Source: Sphaerisporangium melleum | GTDB lineage: Bacteria > Actinomycetota > Actinomycetes > Streptosporangiales > Streptosporangiaceae | Assembly (NCBI RefSeq): GCF_014646695.1 | Contig: NZ_BMNT01000041.1 | Coordinates: forward strand, 1 to 38,263 | Reading direction: 5' to 3' | DNA: 38,263 bases | Shown here: in pieces, positions 23,456 through 31,992 of the stretch | Layout: each line of letters opens with the position of its first letter | Numbering within the stretch: position 1 is the first letter of the stretch | Made by a program: the position numbers and the translations under genes | The notes under the pieces: model-generated | What the model was told of the DNA's origin: nothing | The model's input: only the letters and a program-made list of their open reading frames with translations | Database searches by the model: none

Positions 23456-24363
23456 GCAGGATCCTGGTCGATGGCCCGGCTCAGTACGTGTCCACCCGTG
23501 GCGCATCCGACGGACGCGCCACACCGGTGCTGGCCCTGCGTTCCACGGCTCCGGGCCGTCCTTCCCGGCATGTTGCCGCGCCCGATGGCGAGCAGTGGAC
23601 CGGGTCGTTCGCCGCTGGTGGCGGCGTGATAGCGGCCATCACCCACGTTCCCGGTGCCTCCGGTCCGGCTTCTCGACTCTACGTGTTCTCGCCGTCGAAC
23701 GGAGCGGCCGTGGGGGATCCCCGGCTCCGGGCGGTGCCACTTCCGCCGGTCCGGACGTCTCCGGTCGAGGTGAAGGCGGTGTCCCGGGACGGCGCTCTCG
23801 CCGTCGTGGTCTTCGACGCGGGCTGGGACGGCGGCGAGAAGTGCGCCGTCGTCCCGCTCGCTGAGGGCGGGCCCGCGCGCACCTGGCAGGCGTCACGCAC
23901 CACGTCGCACGTGCTCGACGCCTCGTTCGGACCGGGGGGCGAAGTCGTGCTCGCAGTGGCGGGCGTTCCGTCTGCTCCGCAGCACCGTAGGATCCTCCGT
24001 CACGACCTCACCGGTTGGCCGTCCGAGGGCACGGTCCTCCTTGAGGACGGCGATCACGGCGTCTTCCAGATCCATGCCGCTGACCTGTCCCCCGATGGGA
24101 GCCTGCTGGCCGTCGCGGAGACGCGGGACGACGGTGCCACGTTCGCCGTGTCCGTCACGCCGGTGAGCGGCGGACCGCGTCGCGTGCTGTATCAGCGGCC
24201 CGTCTCTTGGGCCGATCCCACCGAGGTCGATCTTTCCTTCGATGGCACTGGCGCGCACTTGCTGGTAGGCCATGGGGAGATCTGCCGGATCGATGTGGCC
24301 GACGGCACCTGCCGGGTACTGGCGCGCTGTGACGAAGAGCACTGGATGCGTGTCGGCTGGTAG
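23452..24363 (+). CDS. Beta-propeller (TolB/WD40-like) protein of unknown function
   Basis: The product has 303 residues. It consists of repeated strands with signatures such as A-D-L-S-P-D-G-S-L-L-A-V-A-E and V-D-L-S-F-D-G-T-G-A-H-L-L-V, typical of TolB or WD40-type propeller blades. No signal peptide or membrane segment is present, so it is probably cytoplasmic. ATG 23452 is preferred because GGAG lies at 23443-23446. A GTG two codons earlier overlaps that site. TAGAGT at 23321-23326 is a possible -10 upstream. Propellers of this kind in actinomycetes are seen alone or beside regulators, and there is no context here that defines the role. The peptide-like locus on the other strand is convergent with it. 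Confidence 0.65.
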   Translation: MSRILVDGPAQYVSTRGASDGRATPVLALRSTAPGRPSRHVAAPDGEQWTGSFAAGGGVIAAITHVPGASGPASRLYVFSPSNGAAVGDPRLRAVPLPPVRTSPVEVKAVSRDGALAVVVFDAGWDGGEKCAVVPLAEGGPARTWQASRTTSHVLDASFGPGGEVVLAVAGVPSAPQHRRILRHDLTGWPSEGTVLLEDGDHGVFQIHAADLSPDGSLLAVAETRDDGATFAVSVTPVSGGPRRVLYQRPVSWADPTEVDLSFDGTGAHLLVGHGEICRIDVADGTCRVLARCDEEHWMRVGW

Positions 24364-24375
24364 CCGCTCTCCGTA

Positions 24376-24648
24376 TCACAGCCGATTGGGGTCAACCGGC
24401 CTCAGTAACTCGAGGAGATCGTCCATCATCACGACGAGCAACCCGGTGACCAGGCCGATCGCCATCGCCAGGATGATGCCACCCGGCTCGGGTCGGCCTG
24501 CGCGGAGATGATCCGCGAAAAGTTCCTCCTCGCACGGCTCACACCCGGGTGTGAAGAAGCCGACCGTCGTGGTGCCGCGCAGGTGTGCGGACGACAACGG
24601 CTTGCCTTGAGTCGTGGCGGTTGCGAATTCACCTATCTCCTCGCCCAC
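24376..24648 (-). pseudogene. Truncated TlpA/redoxin-like fragment
   Basis: The frame starts V-G-E-E-I-G-E-F-A-T-A-T-T and continues to T-V-G-F-F-T-P-G-C-E-P-C-E-E-E-L-F, the front part of a TlpA-type thioredoxin with its CxxC. The membrane anchor that usually precedes VGEEIGEF is missing, and there is no ribosome binding site before the GTG. After residue 55 the sequence leaves the thioredoxin pattern and becomes a hydrophobic stretch (I-I-L-A-M-A-I-G-L-V-T-G-L-L-V-V) with a short tail, so the second half of the fold is also gone. The reading frame is the same as that of the asparagine-synthase-like gene, whose stop is 48 bp upstream. I read it as a remnant. If translated, it would be a 90-residue protein with one membrane segment. 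Confidence 0.6.
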
Positions 24649-24696
24649 CGGAAGTGACCGAAAGGCGCCGACCGCGGGTCGCGGCGCGCGGGCGCT

Positions 24697-26499
24697 TCAG
24701 GAACGCGGGATGGTGATCTGGACCGGATCGAGGCCGGCGGGCGGCTCTCCGGGGTAGGCGCCCGTGAGCAGGGAGGCGACCGTGTAGAGATTCCAGGCCA
24801 GAGCCGGCTGAGTGATCACCGGACCGTCGAAGAGGGGTTTGAGCTCGTCCGGACGGATGATGCCGGCCAGTACGTCGGCTCGGGCCATGACGTACTCGCT
24901 CAGCAGCGCCGACAGGACGGGCCCCGGGCTGGTCCGCCAGTTCCAGCCTCCGCCCCCCTTCTTCTTGGCGGTGACCGCGGGCGCCGCCTCGCGCCCGGCG
25001 CGCAGCCGTGACCAGAACGACGGCGGACGATCGGCGGCGAACCGCCAGGGGGACCCTTCCAGGGGGATGTCGCGCAGCGCCGGGGCGAACCGGTGGATCA
25101 GGTCGTGGACGACCTCCTCCGAGTACCGCCACTTCTGATCGAGCGCGAGTGCCTCGGACACCACCCGGTTGTCCAGGAAAGGCTGGATGGGATTGCCGCG
25201 GAGCAACGACCCGACCCGCGCACCGGCGTGCCACCGTCCCACCCGATAGGTGACGTACAGGTGGTCGAGCACCTCCCACGGGTTCTCCTGCGCCCGTGCC
25301 ACCCAGGGCCCGGCGAGAGTTCGGGCGTGCTCGTTGGCCTCGTCGGTGAACAGCCCCTCGTTCTTGAGGAAGAAGTCGTTGACACGGCGCAGCATCGCCT
25401 TCTGGCTCGTGTTGTTCTGGCTGTAGAGGAACCCCCCGCGAAGGATCTCTCCGCTCTGCCCGGACATCGTGGGCTTCGCGCTGTACGGCAGGTACTCCAC
25501 GATGCTCTCGTAGGCCGAGGTCATGCCCTCGCACGTCCTGAGCACCTGGTACGTGCGCTCGGAGGGGTGCGGTATGACGATCGCGTCCTTCGCGGCCGTC
25601 TGCGCCGGCGCGATGACGGTGTGCTGGATGCCCAGCTTCCCGGCGATCCGGCGGGCGAGCACGACATCAGGGTGATCGTCCAGGCCGTTGGTGGTGGCGC
25701 GGAAGGGGATCCGCGCGGCGTGGAGGAGGGCCGCCATCAGCCGGCTGTCGCGTCCGCCGGTCAGCGCCAGGTTCACCGGTTCCGGAGCCGACCGCAGCGG
25801 GGCGACGGCCGCCACGAGGGCGTCGCCGAGGTGGGCGATGGCCGCTCGCTTGGTGCGGGGCGAGGTCGGTGCGGGCCGGGCCTGCGGCAGTGGCGTGCCG
25901 CTGATCGTCCGGTTCCCGTCCCGGACGAGGAGCGACGAAGAGGGCCCCAGCGCCTCCACCCCGCGGAACGGGGTCTCGTCGGAGAGGAAGTAGCCCTGGC
26001 GGATCATCGACTGGAGGGCGAGCTCGTCCCAGGCGACGGTCCCTCCCGTCGCGACGAGGTGGACGTGGAGTGCACGGTTGCCCACGACGTGCAACTCGGG
26101 CGTCTCCGCGTAGAAGACGGGGCAGGCCCGCGTGCTCACGGTCGCCGCCTGGATCTCGCCGGGCGCCGCGCGGAAGGCGGAGAAACATCCGGCCAGCGAG
26201 GCGGCCGCCCGTCCAAGTGACGAGGCCCCGGCGAGCCCGCTGACATCCTTTTCCTGTGCCAGGTGGCCGCTGACGCCCACGGCGTGATCCGGCCCCTTGG
26301 CCAGCAGTGGTAAGCGCGTCCAGACCGATTCCTCGTTCGACCAGGCCAGCAGCGCCGTTCCCTGGCTCTCCCACTCGTCGGATGTGACCGTGTCGAGTGG
26401 TGCCGGGAAGACGTCGCCGATCACGGAGCGGGCGACCGAGACGGCGGCGCTGATGGGCGACCTCGGGTCCTTCGAGATCAGTGCCAGGAAGACGCGCAA
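24697..26499 (-). CDS. Asparagine-synthase-like ATP-dependent ligase of a peptide locus
   Basis: The product has 600 residues. The C-terminal domain has L-A-L-T-G-G-R-D-S-R-L near residue 247, the PP-loop of the asparagine synthase family, which adenylates a carboxylate with ATP. The N-terminal domain looks like the glutaminase half, but starts M-R-V-F-L-A-L-I-S-K. The catalytic Cys2 is absent, so it cannot use glutamine directly. This is also the state of lasso peptide cyclases, which join a side-chain carboxylate to an amine in a precursor. The start is TTG 26499 with weak pairing upstream. It directly follows a Cys-rich peptide gene, separated by a long hairpin. Macrolactam or amide formation on that peptide is the natural hypothesis, but the neighbours of canonical lasso loci (RRE protein, leader peptidase) are absent. 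Confidence 0.8.
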   Translation of the reverse strand: MRVFLALISKDPRSPISAAVSVARSVIGDVFPAPLDTVTSDEWESQGTALLAWSNEESVWTRLPLLAKGPDHAVGVSGHLAQEKDVSGLAGASSLGRAAASLAGCFSAFRAAPGEIQAATVSTRACPVFYAETPELHVVGNRALHVHLVATGGTVAWDELALQSMIRQGYFLSDETPFRGVEALGPSSSLLVRDGNRTISGTPLPQARPAPTSPRTKRAAIAHLGDALVAAVAPLRSAPEPVNLALTGGRDSRLMAALLHAARIPFRATTNGLDDHPDVVLARRIAGKLGIQHTVIAPAQTAAKDAIVIPHPSERTYQVLRTCEGMTSAYESIVEYLPYSAKPTMSGQSGEILRGGFLYSQNNTSQKAMLRRVNDFFLKNEGLFTDEANEHARTLAGPWVARAQENPWEVLDHLYVTYRVGRWHAGARVGSLLRGNPIQPFLDNRVVSEALALDQKWRYSEEVVHDLIHRFAPALRDIPLEGSPWRFAADRPPSFWSRLRAGREAAPAVTAKKKGGGGWNWRTSPGPVLSALLSEYVMARADVLAGIIRPDELKPLFDGPVITQPALAWNLYTVASLLTGAYPGEPPAGLDPVQITIPRS

Positions 26500-26510
26500 A
26501 GGAGTTCCAA

Positions 26511-26819
26511 TCAGAAGCGTGATTTCGTTAGCCCCGTCGGCCCGGATCTCCTCGTGTCCGTGAACACGAGGAGATCCGGGCCGACAGGGCGCCGGGTTCT
26601 ACAGCCGCAGGCGTAGTAAGCCCAACTGGTGCAGGAGATCAGTTTGCCACTGTCCATGTAGGTGCAGGTGTGGATCTGCCGCCACCGGTTGCCGTACGAT
26701 TCGCAACCGGATCCCGGCTCACCCTGGACGTAGTTGAACTGCGTCCTGGTGTAGGTAGCGGCCGCCCGGGTGTGCGGCACCAGCATAGTCAGCGCCTTGT
26801 CGGCCAATTTCTGCAGCAT
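26511..26819 (-). CDS. Cys-rich small peptide, candidate RiPP precursor
   Basis: The product has 102 residues, with ATG 26819 and an excellent AGAGGAGA ribosome binding site. The first 20 residues (MLQKLADKALTMLVPHTRAA) look like an amphipathic leader. Cysteines are at 39, 52, 63, 71 and 73, ending in Y-Y-A-C-G-C. Residues after about 78 are encoded by the long hairpin and look unlike the rest (P-D-L-L-V-F-T-D-T-R-R-S-G-P). I therefore suspect that the functional peptide ends near C73, either through processing or because a stop was lost by a small frameshift: TAG is present in another frame immediately after. No signal peptide is evident. The gene sits before an asparagine-synthase-like ligase and a redoxin remnant. 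Short Cys-rich peptides beside TlpA-type genes are something I recall from actinomycetes, unchecked here. Confidence 0.65.
   Translation of the reverse strand: MLQKLADKALTMLVPHTRAAATYTRTQFNYVQGEPGSGCESYGNRWRQIHTCTYMDSGKLISCTSWAYYACGCRTRRPVGPDLLVFTDTRRSGPTGLTKSRF
26531..26590 (-). terminator. Very long perfect hairpin between peptide gene and ligase gene
   Basis: Arms at 26536-26557 and 26564-26585 are exactly complementary over 22 bp around a 6-nt loop. GCCC/GGGC at 26531-26534 and 26587-26590 extends the stem by 4 bp after one mismatch. There is no U-tract on either strand, so this is a partial terminator, attenuator or RNA stabiliser. It would let the peptide be made in excess of the ligase. 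It overlaps the last codons of the annotated peptide frame (stop at 26511), which is unusual. Confidence 0.8.
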
Positions 26820-26937
26820 CTTGTCTCCTCTGTGTCGGATCGACGGCCCATGGCAGGGCGACCTCTGTCAGGGAGACTCCTTATTAAATTCCGGGGACGG
26901 GAGGTGGCCGGAGGACTGCTTTGTCCCGGACGATTTA

Positions 26938-27105
26938 CTATTGATCGATCGTTGCGCCGGTCACCACGGCCACATTTCTGCGAGCCTCGACCCAGGCTTG
27001 AACATCCTGCGGGCTACATCCGCACGCCTTGACGAACGCGGCCACGAGCGGCTCTTTCGGCAGACGGAGATGGGCGGGTTTCCTTTTTCTGAAGGTTTTG
27101 GGCAT
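26938..27105 (-). CDS. Short ORF resembling the end of an HTH regulator
   Basis: A 55-residue frame starts at ATG 27105 just after an in-frame TAA and ends at TAG 26940-26938. The part L-R-L-P-K-E-P-L-V-A-A-F-V-K-A-C-G-C-S-P-Q-D-V-Q-A-W resembles the segment after the helix-turn-helix of actinobacterial XRE-type regulators (typically V-x-A-Y/F-V-R-A-C-G-G-D-x-x-x-W). The DNA-binding part itself is missing, and no ribosome binding site is clear. It is either a remnant or a tiny regulator partner. It lies 118 bp upstream of the Cys-rich peptide gene, same strand. Confidence 0.4.
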   Translation of the reverse strand: MPKTFRKRKPAHLRLPKEPLVAAFVKACGCSPQDVQAWVEARRNVAVVTGATIDQ

Positions 27106-27328
27106 GGCTTATCGGAGTGCCGGTAACGGCGATGCAGCCGTGTCGTATCATCGCGGGCTCGTCCGCGCTGCGGCTGGACGCTGATCGCCGTGCGGGGGGC
27201 CCGCCGGTGGAAAGGGCAGAATAGGGAGGCGTTTGTGGGCCGCGGTCGTGCGTGGCCGGCGAGTGTCGACGGTCGTGGGGTGCACTGCCAGGGCGACCGG
27301 GGCGGGGACGTACCGGCGCCGTGCTCCG

Positions 27329-28147
27329 TCAGGCGGGGAGGATCTGTGTCTCGCCCCAGGTGAGGCGGGCGCGCAGGGTGGGGGCGTCGGGGGCCAGCGC
27401 GCTCACGAGGGTTCCCTGACCGGCCAGCGGGAGCACGGCGCACCCGGCGGAGATGACGGCTTCGCCGGGGGGCGTGCCGAACGCGGGGCCGGCCAGCAGG
27501 GTGGTGCCGACGCAACGGGCGTCGCCGTACACCGCGGGGCTGGCGTCCACGGCCGGGTCGCCGACCACGAACTCCTGCCGGAGCAGCGGCACGCCCCCGG
27601 CGGTCGTGTCGAACCGGGCGTGGCAGCGTCCCGGCCGCTCGCCGTGCCGGCCGAAGACGATCTCCTCGCGCCAGGACACCGACGCGCCCTCCTCCAGGGT
27701 GAGCCGGACGACCATGCGGTGCGCGCACCCGGCCGCGAGCACGGTCGGCTCGGGGGCGTAGACCAGCGTCGCCCCCGCCCCGACCCGCGCGTCCACCACC
27801 AGCACCGACTCCGCCGACTCCTCCGGCCCCGGCAGCACCAGCGTGCTCGCCACCGAGGCGATCGTGAGGACGGTGCCGGGGGCCACGTCGATGCTCAGCC
27901 CGAGGTCGTCACCGCCGAGCGGCCCGGCCGCCGTGGCGACCAGGTGTACGGTGCCGGGCCCGGTCTGACGCAGGGTCAGCGGCGGGGCGGAGCGCAGCGT
28001 GTCCAGCACGGTACGCCCGCCGGACAGCGCGGTGGCAACGGCCGCCCGCGCGAACAGCGCCCGCCGGCCGGTGCCCCCGCGCACGGGCGCGGCCCCGATC
28101 GCCTGGACCGGCGTCACCTCTGTGGTCCCACCTGTCGTCACACCCAT
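27329..28147 (-). CDS. ureD: Urease accessory protein UreD
   Basis: The product has 272 residues, in the normal range for UreD (UreH). The pattern L-T-L-R-Q-T-G-P-G-T-V-H-L, then G-G-D-D-L-G-L-S-I-D-V, E-P-T-V-L-A-A-G-C and S-W-R-E-E-I-V-F-G-R matches the family. UreD binds the UreABC apoenzyme and, with UreF and UreG, delivers nickel to the active site. The start is ATG 28147 with AAAGG 5 nt upstream. It is the last gene of the urease operon and separated from ureG by 246 bp of very GC-rich DNA. The open frames in that gap look like noise. Confidence 0.9.
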   Translation of the reverse strand: MGVTTGGTTEVTPVQAIGAAPVRGGTGRRALFARAAVATALSGGRTVLDTLRSAPPLTLRQTGPGTVHLVATAAGPLGGDDLGLSIDVAPGTVLTIASVASTLVLPGPEESAESVLVVDARVGAGATLVYAPEPTVLAAGCAHRMVVRLTLEEGASVSWREEIVFGRHGERPGRCHARFDTTAGGVPLLRQEFVVGDPAVDASPAVYGDARCVGTTLLAGPAFGTPPGEAVISAGCAVLPLAGQGTLVSALAPDAPTLRARLTWGETQILPA

Positions 28148-28393
28148 GGTCGCCTTTCTCCCGGTGCCGCCGCCCTATCGTTGTGCGCCATCGCCCACAC
28201 GGACACGCGCGCCGTCTCGCGGGCCGGCGGCCCCGGCATCGCGCGCGGCCCGGGCGCGCCGACTCGCCCGGGCCGCGGAGCGTACGGGACCACCCCGCAC
28301 GCGGCGCCACGGCGCGACACGCGCGTCGTCGCGGGTGTCGTCGTGCCGGGTGCGGGGCCGGGCGGCGGAGCGGTGCACGCGGACGCGCGGCGC

Positions 28394-29095
28394 TCAGGCG
28401 TTCGCGGTGGGGACGACGGGGCCGTGCGGATGGTGCGCCTGGGTGTGCGCCCACGACTGGACCACCCCGTGCACCCATTCGGCCACCGAGTACACCTCCG
28501 GGACCTCCCTGATCGAGGTGAACAGCACCGGTTTGCCGTCGCGTACGGCCGCCGCGTCACGGGACATCACCGTCAGGTCGGCGCCCACGTGTTTCGCCAG
28601 ATCGGTCTTGTTGATCACCAGCAGATCGGCCGAGGTTACGCCGGGGCCGCCTTTGCGGGGCACCTTGTCGCCGCCCGACACGTCCAGCACGAAGATCTGC
28701 TGGTCGGCGAGCCCTCTGCTGAAGGTCGCGGTCAGGTTGTCGCCGCCGCTCTCCACGATCACCAGATCCAGCGGGCCGAAACGTTCTTCGAGAGTCTCGA
28801 CCGCGTCGATGTTGGCGGCGATGTCGTCCCTGATGGCCGTGTGCGGGCAGCATCCGGTCTGCACGGCGACGATGCGCTCGGGGTCGAGCACGCCGGCCCT
28901 GCGCAGGAAGTCGGCGTCCTCGGTGGTGTAGATGTCGTTGGTGACCACCCCGAGGCGCAGTACGGGGCCGAGCGTGCGGCACAGTGCGGCGACCAGTGCC
29001 GTCTTGCCGCTTCCTACCGGGCCGCCGACGCCGAGGCGCAGCGCCCGGCCGTGCGGGTCGGGGGAGTGGTGGCGGTCGTCGTGGTTAGCTGACAA
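28394..29095 (-). CDS. ureG: Urease accessory GTPase UreG
   Basis: The product has 233 residues. It shows the P-loop [21 protein letters not shown], the nickel-binding region T-G-C-C-P-H-T-A, and V-I-N-K-T-D-L-A. This is the HypB/UreG-type SIMIBI GTPase whose hydrolysis drives nickel insertion into urease. The chosen start is TTG 29095, overlapping the end of ureF by 11 bp, because GGAGG lies 9 nt before it. Upstream in-frame codons run into ureF in another frame and are not coding for this protein. A His-rich N-terminus ([11 protein letters not shown]) may store or bind nickel. Confidence 0.95.
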   Translation of the reverse strand: MSANHDDRHHSPDPHGRALRLGVGGPVGSGKTALVAALCRTLGPVLRLGVVTNDIYTTEDADFLRRAGVLDPERIVAVQTGCCPHTAIRDDIAANIDAVETLEERFGPLDLVIVESGGDNLTATFSRGLADQQIFVLDVSGGDKVPRKGGPGVTSADLLVINKTDLAKHVGADLTVMSRDAAAVRDGKPVLFTSIREVPEVYSVAEWVHGVVQSWAHTQAHHPHGPVVPTANA

Positions 29096-29894
29096 AGAGC
29101 CGTACCTCCGTGCGTAGGTGCTGTTCGGCCAGCAGATCGAGTGCGGGAGCGGCGTGCGCGGGAAGCTCCTCCCACGCGATGCGGAGGACGGCCTCGGCGG
29201 CCGTGCCCCGGGCGGCGACGCCCGCCTCCACCGTGCCGGAAGCGGCGGCGGTGGCGGTGCGGGCGACTCCGGAGAGATCCGGCACGAGGCCGGCGAGCAC
29301 CCGGTGCACGACGACGGGGTCGAGCCCGAGCAGCCGGACGGCCGCGGTGGCCGGTCCGGTGATCGAGGTGTACGCCGCGGCCATGGCGGCGTCGTGGCGG
29401 GAGCATCCGGCCGCGGCGGCCACGGCGCCGAGTGCGATCGGGTGGTGCACGCCGTCCGGGACGGCCTGGGCCAGGGTGTCGAGCACGGGTGAGGGCCAGA
29501 TGCGGCGCCCGCTGCGCAGCAGCAGCCTGCCCTGCGTGCGCGCCGCGTACCGCTGCGCGGGAGAGGCCGTGCGGGCGTCGGCCTCGGCGTCCAGCTCCCG
29601 CCACGCGGCGCGGGCATCGGTCTCGCTTTCCGCTGCGGCGGCGGCGGACGGTTCCGTCCACGGCCGCCCGCCGTCCTCGCCGTGCGAGCCGAGGAGCACG
29701 GCGAGGTGGCAGGCGGCCGCGGACAGAGCGGCGGTGACCAGGCCGGTGGTGGCCAGCCGGCCGCGGAGGAACCGCGCCAGGTCCTCCGTGCCGGTGATCG
29801 CCCCGGCCCGCACCGCCTGCTCCGCGCCCCCGGAGTGGGCGTGCCCACCGGCCGGGAGCCGGGAGTCGGCGAGGAGCAGCAGCGCCGCGTCCAT
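29085..29894 (-). CDS. ureF: Urease accessory protein UreF
   Basis: The product has 269 residues. [15 protein letters not shown] at the start is the UreF signature, and the rest is all-helical with S-R-H-D-A-A and G-L-D-P-V-V-V-H further on. UreF bridges UreD and UreG in the nickel-insertion complex. ATG 29894 lies 14 bp after the ureC stop, and the ribosome binding site is weak, so coupling to ureC is likely. The protein is longer than many actinobacterial UreF proteins owing to an Ala/Glu-rich stretch at about 75-110. Confidence 0.92.
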   Translation of the reverse strand: MDAALLLLADSRLPAGGHAHSGGAEQAVRAGAITGTEDLARFLRGRLATTGLVTAALSAAACHLAVLLGSHGEDGGRPWTEPSAAAAAESETDARAAWRELDAEADARTASPAQRYAARTQGRLLLRSGRRIWPSPVLDTLAQAVPDGVHHPIALGAVAAAAGCSRHDAAMAAAYTSITGPATAAVRLLGLDPVVVHRVLAGLVPDLSGVARTATAAASGTVEAGVAARGTAAEAVLRIAWEELPAHAAPALDLLAEQHLRTEVRLFVS

Positions 29895-29908
29895 TGTCGA
29901 AAGCCCGG

Positions 29909-31630
29909 TCAGAACAGGAAGTAGCGCTGGGCCATGGGCAGCTCCTCGGCCGGGGCGGGCTCGATGAGCTCTCCCTCCACGCGGACCGCGAAGGTGTCGG
30001 GGTCCACCTCGATGGCCGGGAGCGCGTCGTTGAGCGGCATGGACTCCTTCCGGCGGGAACGCACGTCGGCGACCGGGACCAGGCCGCGGTTCACCCGCAG
30101 CCGGTCGGCCAGGCCATCGTCGATGGCGAGTGGCGCGACGAAGTGCACGGACGTGGCCGCCGCCGTTAGCGGGGCCGCGCCGAACATCGGGCGGGGCATC
30201 ACCGGCTGCGGCGTCGGGATGGAGGCGTTGGCGTCGCCCATCTGCGCGTAGGCGATGACGCCCCCCTTGACCACGAGGTTCGGCTTGACCCCGAAGAACG
30301 CCGGATCCCACAGCACCAGGTCGGCGAGCTTGCCCACCTCGACCGAGCCGACCTGCGCGTCCAGCCCGTGGGCGATGGCCGGGCAGATCGTGTACTTGGC
30401 GACGTAGCGCCGCGCCCGGAGGTTGTCGGCCGCGCCGTCGCCCGGCAGCGCGCCCCGGCGCCGCTTCATCACGTGGGCGGTCTGCCAGGTGCGGATGACG
30501 GTCTCGCCGATGCGGCCCATCGCCTGCGAGTCGGAGCCGATCATCGAGATCGCCCCGAGGTCGTGCAGGACGTCCTCGGCCGCCATCGTCGTGGGGCGGA
30601 TGCGCGACTCGGCGAAGGCGAGGTCCTCGGGCACCGACGGGTTGAGATGGTGGCAGACCATCAGCATGTCGAGGTGCTCGTCGAGGGTGTTGACGGTGTG
30701 CGGGCGGGTCGGGTTGGTCGAGGACGGCAGCACGTTGGCGTAGGAGGCGACGCGGATGATGTCCGGCGCGTGGCCGCCTCCGGCACCCTCGGTGTGGTAG
30801 GCGTGGATCGCCCGGTCGCCGATCGCGCCGAGCGTCGACTCGACGAACCCCGCCTCGTTCAGCGTGTCGGTGTGGATGGCGACCTGCACGCCGGTGGCGT
30901 CCGCGACGCGCAGGCAGGCGTCGATGGCCGACGGCGTGGTGCCCCAGTCCTCGTGCAGCTTGAAGCCCGAGGCGCCGGCCCGCAGCTGCTCCATCAGCCC
31001 TTCCTTGCTGACGGTGTTGCCCTTGCCGAGCAGCGCCACGTTGACCGGCATGCCGTCCATCGCCTCCAGCATCCGCGCGAGGTACCAGGTGCCGGTCACG
31101 GTGGTGGCCTTGGTGCCCTCGGCGGGGCCGGTGCCGCCGCCGATGAGCGTGGTCACGCCCGCGGCGAGGGCCTCGTCCACGATCTGCGGGCAGATGAGGT
31201 GGACGTGCGAGTCGATCGCGCCCGCGGTGACGATCTTGCCGTTGCCGGCCAGGATCTCGGTGGACGGCCCGATCACCAGGTCGGGGTGCACGCCGTCCAT
31301 GGTGTCGGGATTGCCGGCCTTGCCGATGGCGGTGATCCGCCCGTCCCTGACCCCGATGTCGGCCTTGACCACGCCCCAGTGGTCCAGGATGACCGCTCCG
31401 GTGATGACCAGGTCGGGGGCGCCCTCGGCGCGGGTGGTCCTGGCCTGGCCCATCGACTCGCGGATGACCTTGCCGCCGCCGAAGACCACCTCGTCGCCGG
31501 CGCCCGGCCCGCGGGCGAGGTCGTCGGTCACCTCGATGAACAGGTCGGTGTCGGCGAGCCGGACGCGGTCGCCGGTGGTCGGGCCGTACAGCGCGGCGTA
31601 GCGCGAGCGCTCGATGACGGGCTCACTCAT
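29909..31630 (-). CDS. ureC: Urease subunit alpha (catalytic)
   Basis: The product has 573 residues, the standard length. Active-site elements are in place: S-H-V-H-L near 140-144, G-F-K-L-H-E-D with the carbamylated Lys near 224, [18 protein letters not shown], and the flap M-V-C-H-H-L-N near 322. G-S-D-S-Q-A-M-G-R lies further on. It hydrolyses urea to ammonia and carbamate with two nickel ions, in the cytoplasm, as a complex with UreA and UreB. The ATG at 31630 overlaps the end of ureB by 8 bp. Nothing suggests loss of activity. Confidence 0.97.
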   Translation of the reverse strand: MSEPVIERSRYAALYGPTTGDRVRLADTDLFIEVTDDLARGPGAGDEVVFGGGKVIRESMGQARTTRAEGAPDLVITGAVILDHWGVVKADIGVRDGRITAIGKAGNPDTMDGVHPDLVIGPSTEILAGNGKIVTAGAIDSHVHLICPQIVDEALAAGVTTLIGGGTGPAEGTKATTVTGTWYLARMLEAMDGMPVNVALLGKGNTVSKEGLMEQLRAGASGFKLHEDWGTTPSAIDACLRVADATGVQVAIHTDTLNEAGFVESTLGAIGDRAIHAYHTEGAGGGHAPDIIRVASYANVLPSSTNPTRPHTVNTLDEHLDMLMVCHHLNPSVPEDLAFAESRIRPTTMAAEDVLHDLGAISMIGSDSQAMGRIGETVIRTWQTAHVMKRRRGALPGDGAADNLRARRYVAKYTICPAIAHGLDAQVGSVEVGKLADLVLWDPAFFGVKPNLVVKGGVIAYAQMGDANASIPTPQPVMPRPMFGAAPLTAAATSVHFVAPLAIDDGLADRLRVNRGLVPVADVRSRRKESMPLNDALPAIEVDPDTFAVRVEGELIEPAPAEELPMAQRYFLF

Positions 31631-31961
31631 CGGAACCTCCCTGCGCTTGGCGCGTGTCGAGCGGCCCGGCCCATTCGGGGCGCAGGCCGGGGACGACGCG
31701 GTGTCCGGCGATCGGCACCAGCGTGACGTCGCGCTCGACGCCGGGCTCGAACCGGACGGCGGTGCCGGCGGGCACGTCCAGGCGCCGGCCCCACGCGGCG
31801 TCCCGGTCGAAGGACAGGCCGGGGTTGGCGGCGGCGAAGTGGTAGTGCGAGCCGACCTGGATCGGCCGGTCGGCGGTGTTCACCACCCGCAGGACCACCC
31901 GCTCCCGTCCGGGGTTCAGCGGGACGGGCTCCCCGGCGTGGACGATCTCCCCGGGGATCAT
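31623..31961 (-). CDS. ureB: Urease subunit beta
   Basis: The product has 112 residues. M-I-P-G-E-I, then [39 protein letters not shown] and G-H-R-V-V-P-G are the hallmarks of UreB. It is a beta-barrel structural subunit of the urease trimer. The ATG at 31961 has GGGAGG upstream. It lies 31 bp after ureA and overlaps ureC by 8 bp. The C-terminal tail is slightly longer than the core family, with a Gln/Gly/Asp end. Confidence 0.95.
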   Translation of the reverse strand: MIPGEIVHAGEPVPLNPGRERVVLRVVNTADRPIQVGSHYHFAAANPGLSFDRDAAWGRRLDVPAGTAVRFEPGVERDVTLVPIAGHRVVPGLRPEWAGPLDTRQAQGGSDE

Positions 31962-31992
31962 CGGGCCTCCCGGGTGGCGGCCGGGCGGCGGG

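Noticed and set aside
24697-26819. Peptide locus considered as a canonical lasso peptide cluster
   Set aside because: No RRE-domain protein, leader peptidase or lasso-type precursor (Gly or other small residue 1 with Asp/Glu at 7-9) is evident, and the precursor is Cys-rich.
26961-27728. Minus-strand frame of 255 codons between ureD and the peptide locus
   Set aside because: It overlaps ureD in another frame and its translation is Arg/Gly-rich noise. The in-part overlapping 55-codon frame at 26938-27105 looks more protein-like.
28175-28378. Minus-strand frame of 67 codons in the ureG-ureD gap
   Set aside because: Arg/Ala-rich translation, no ribosome binding site and no similarity to urease accessory proteins such as UreE.
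29095-29848. N-terminal extension of UreG by about 250 residues in the same frame
   Set aside because: It overlaps ureF in another frame, is Arg/Pro-rich, and UreG is complete from TTG 29095 with a good ribosome binding site.
30368-31726. Plus-strand frame opposite ureC
   Set aside because: Antisense shadow of a well conserved urease alpha gene.
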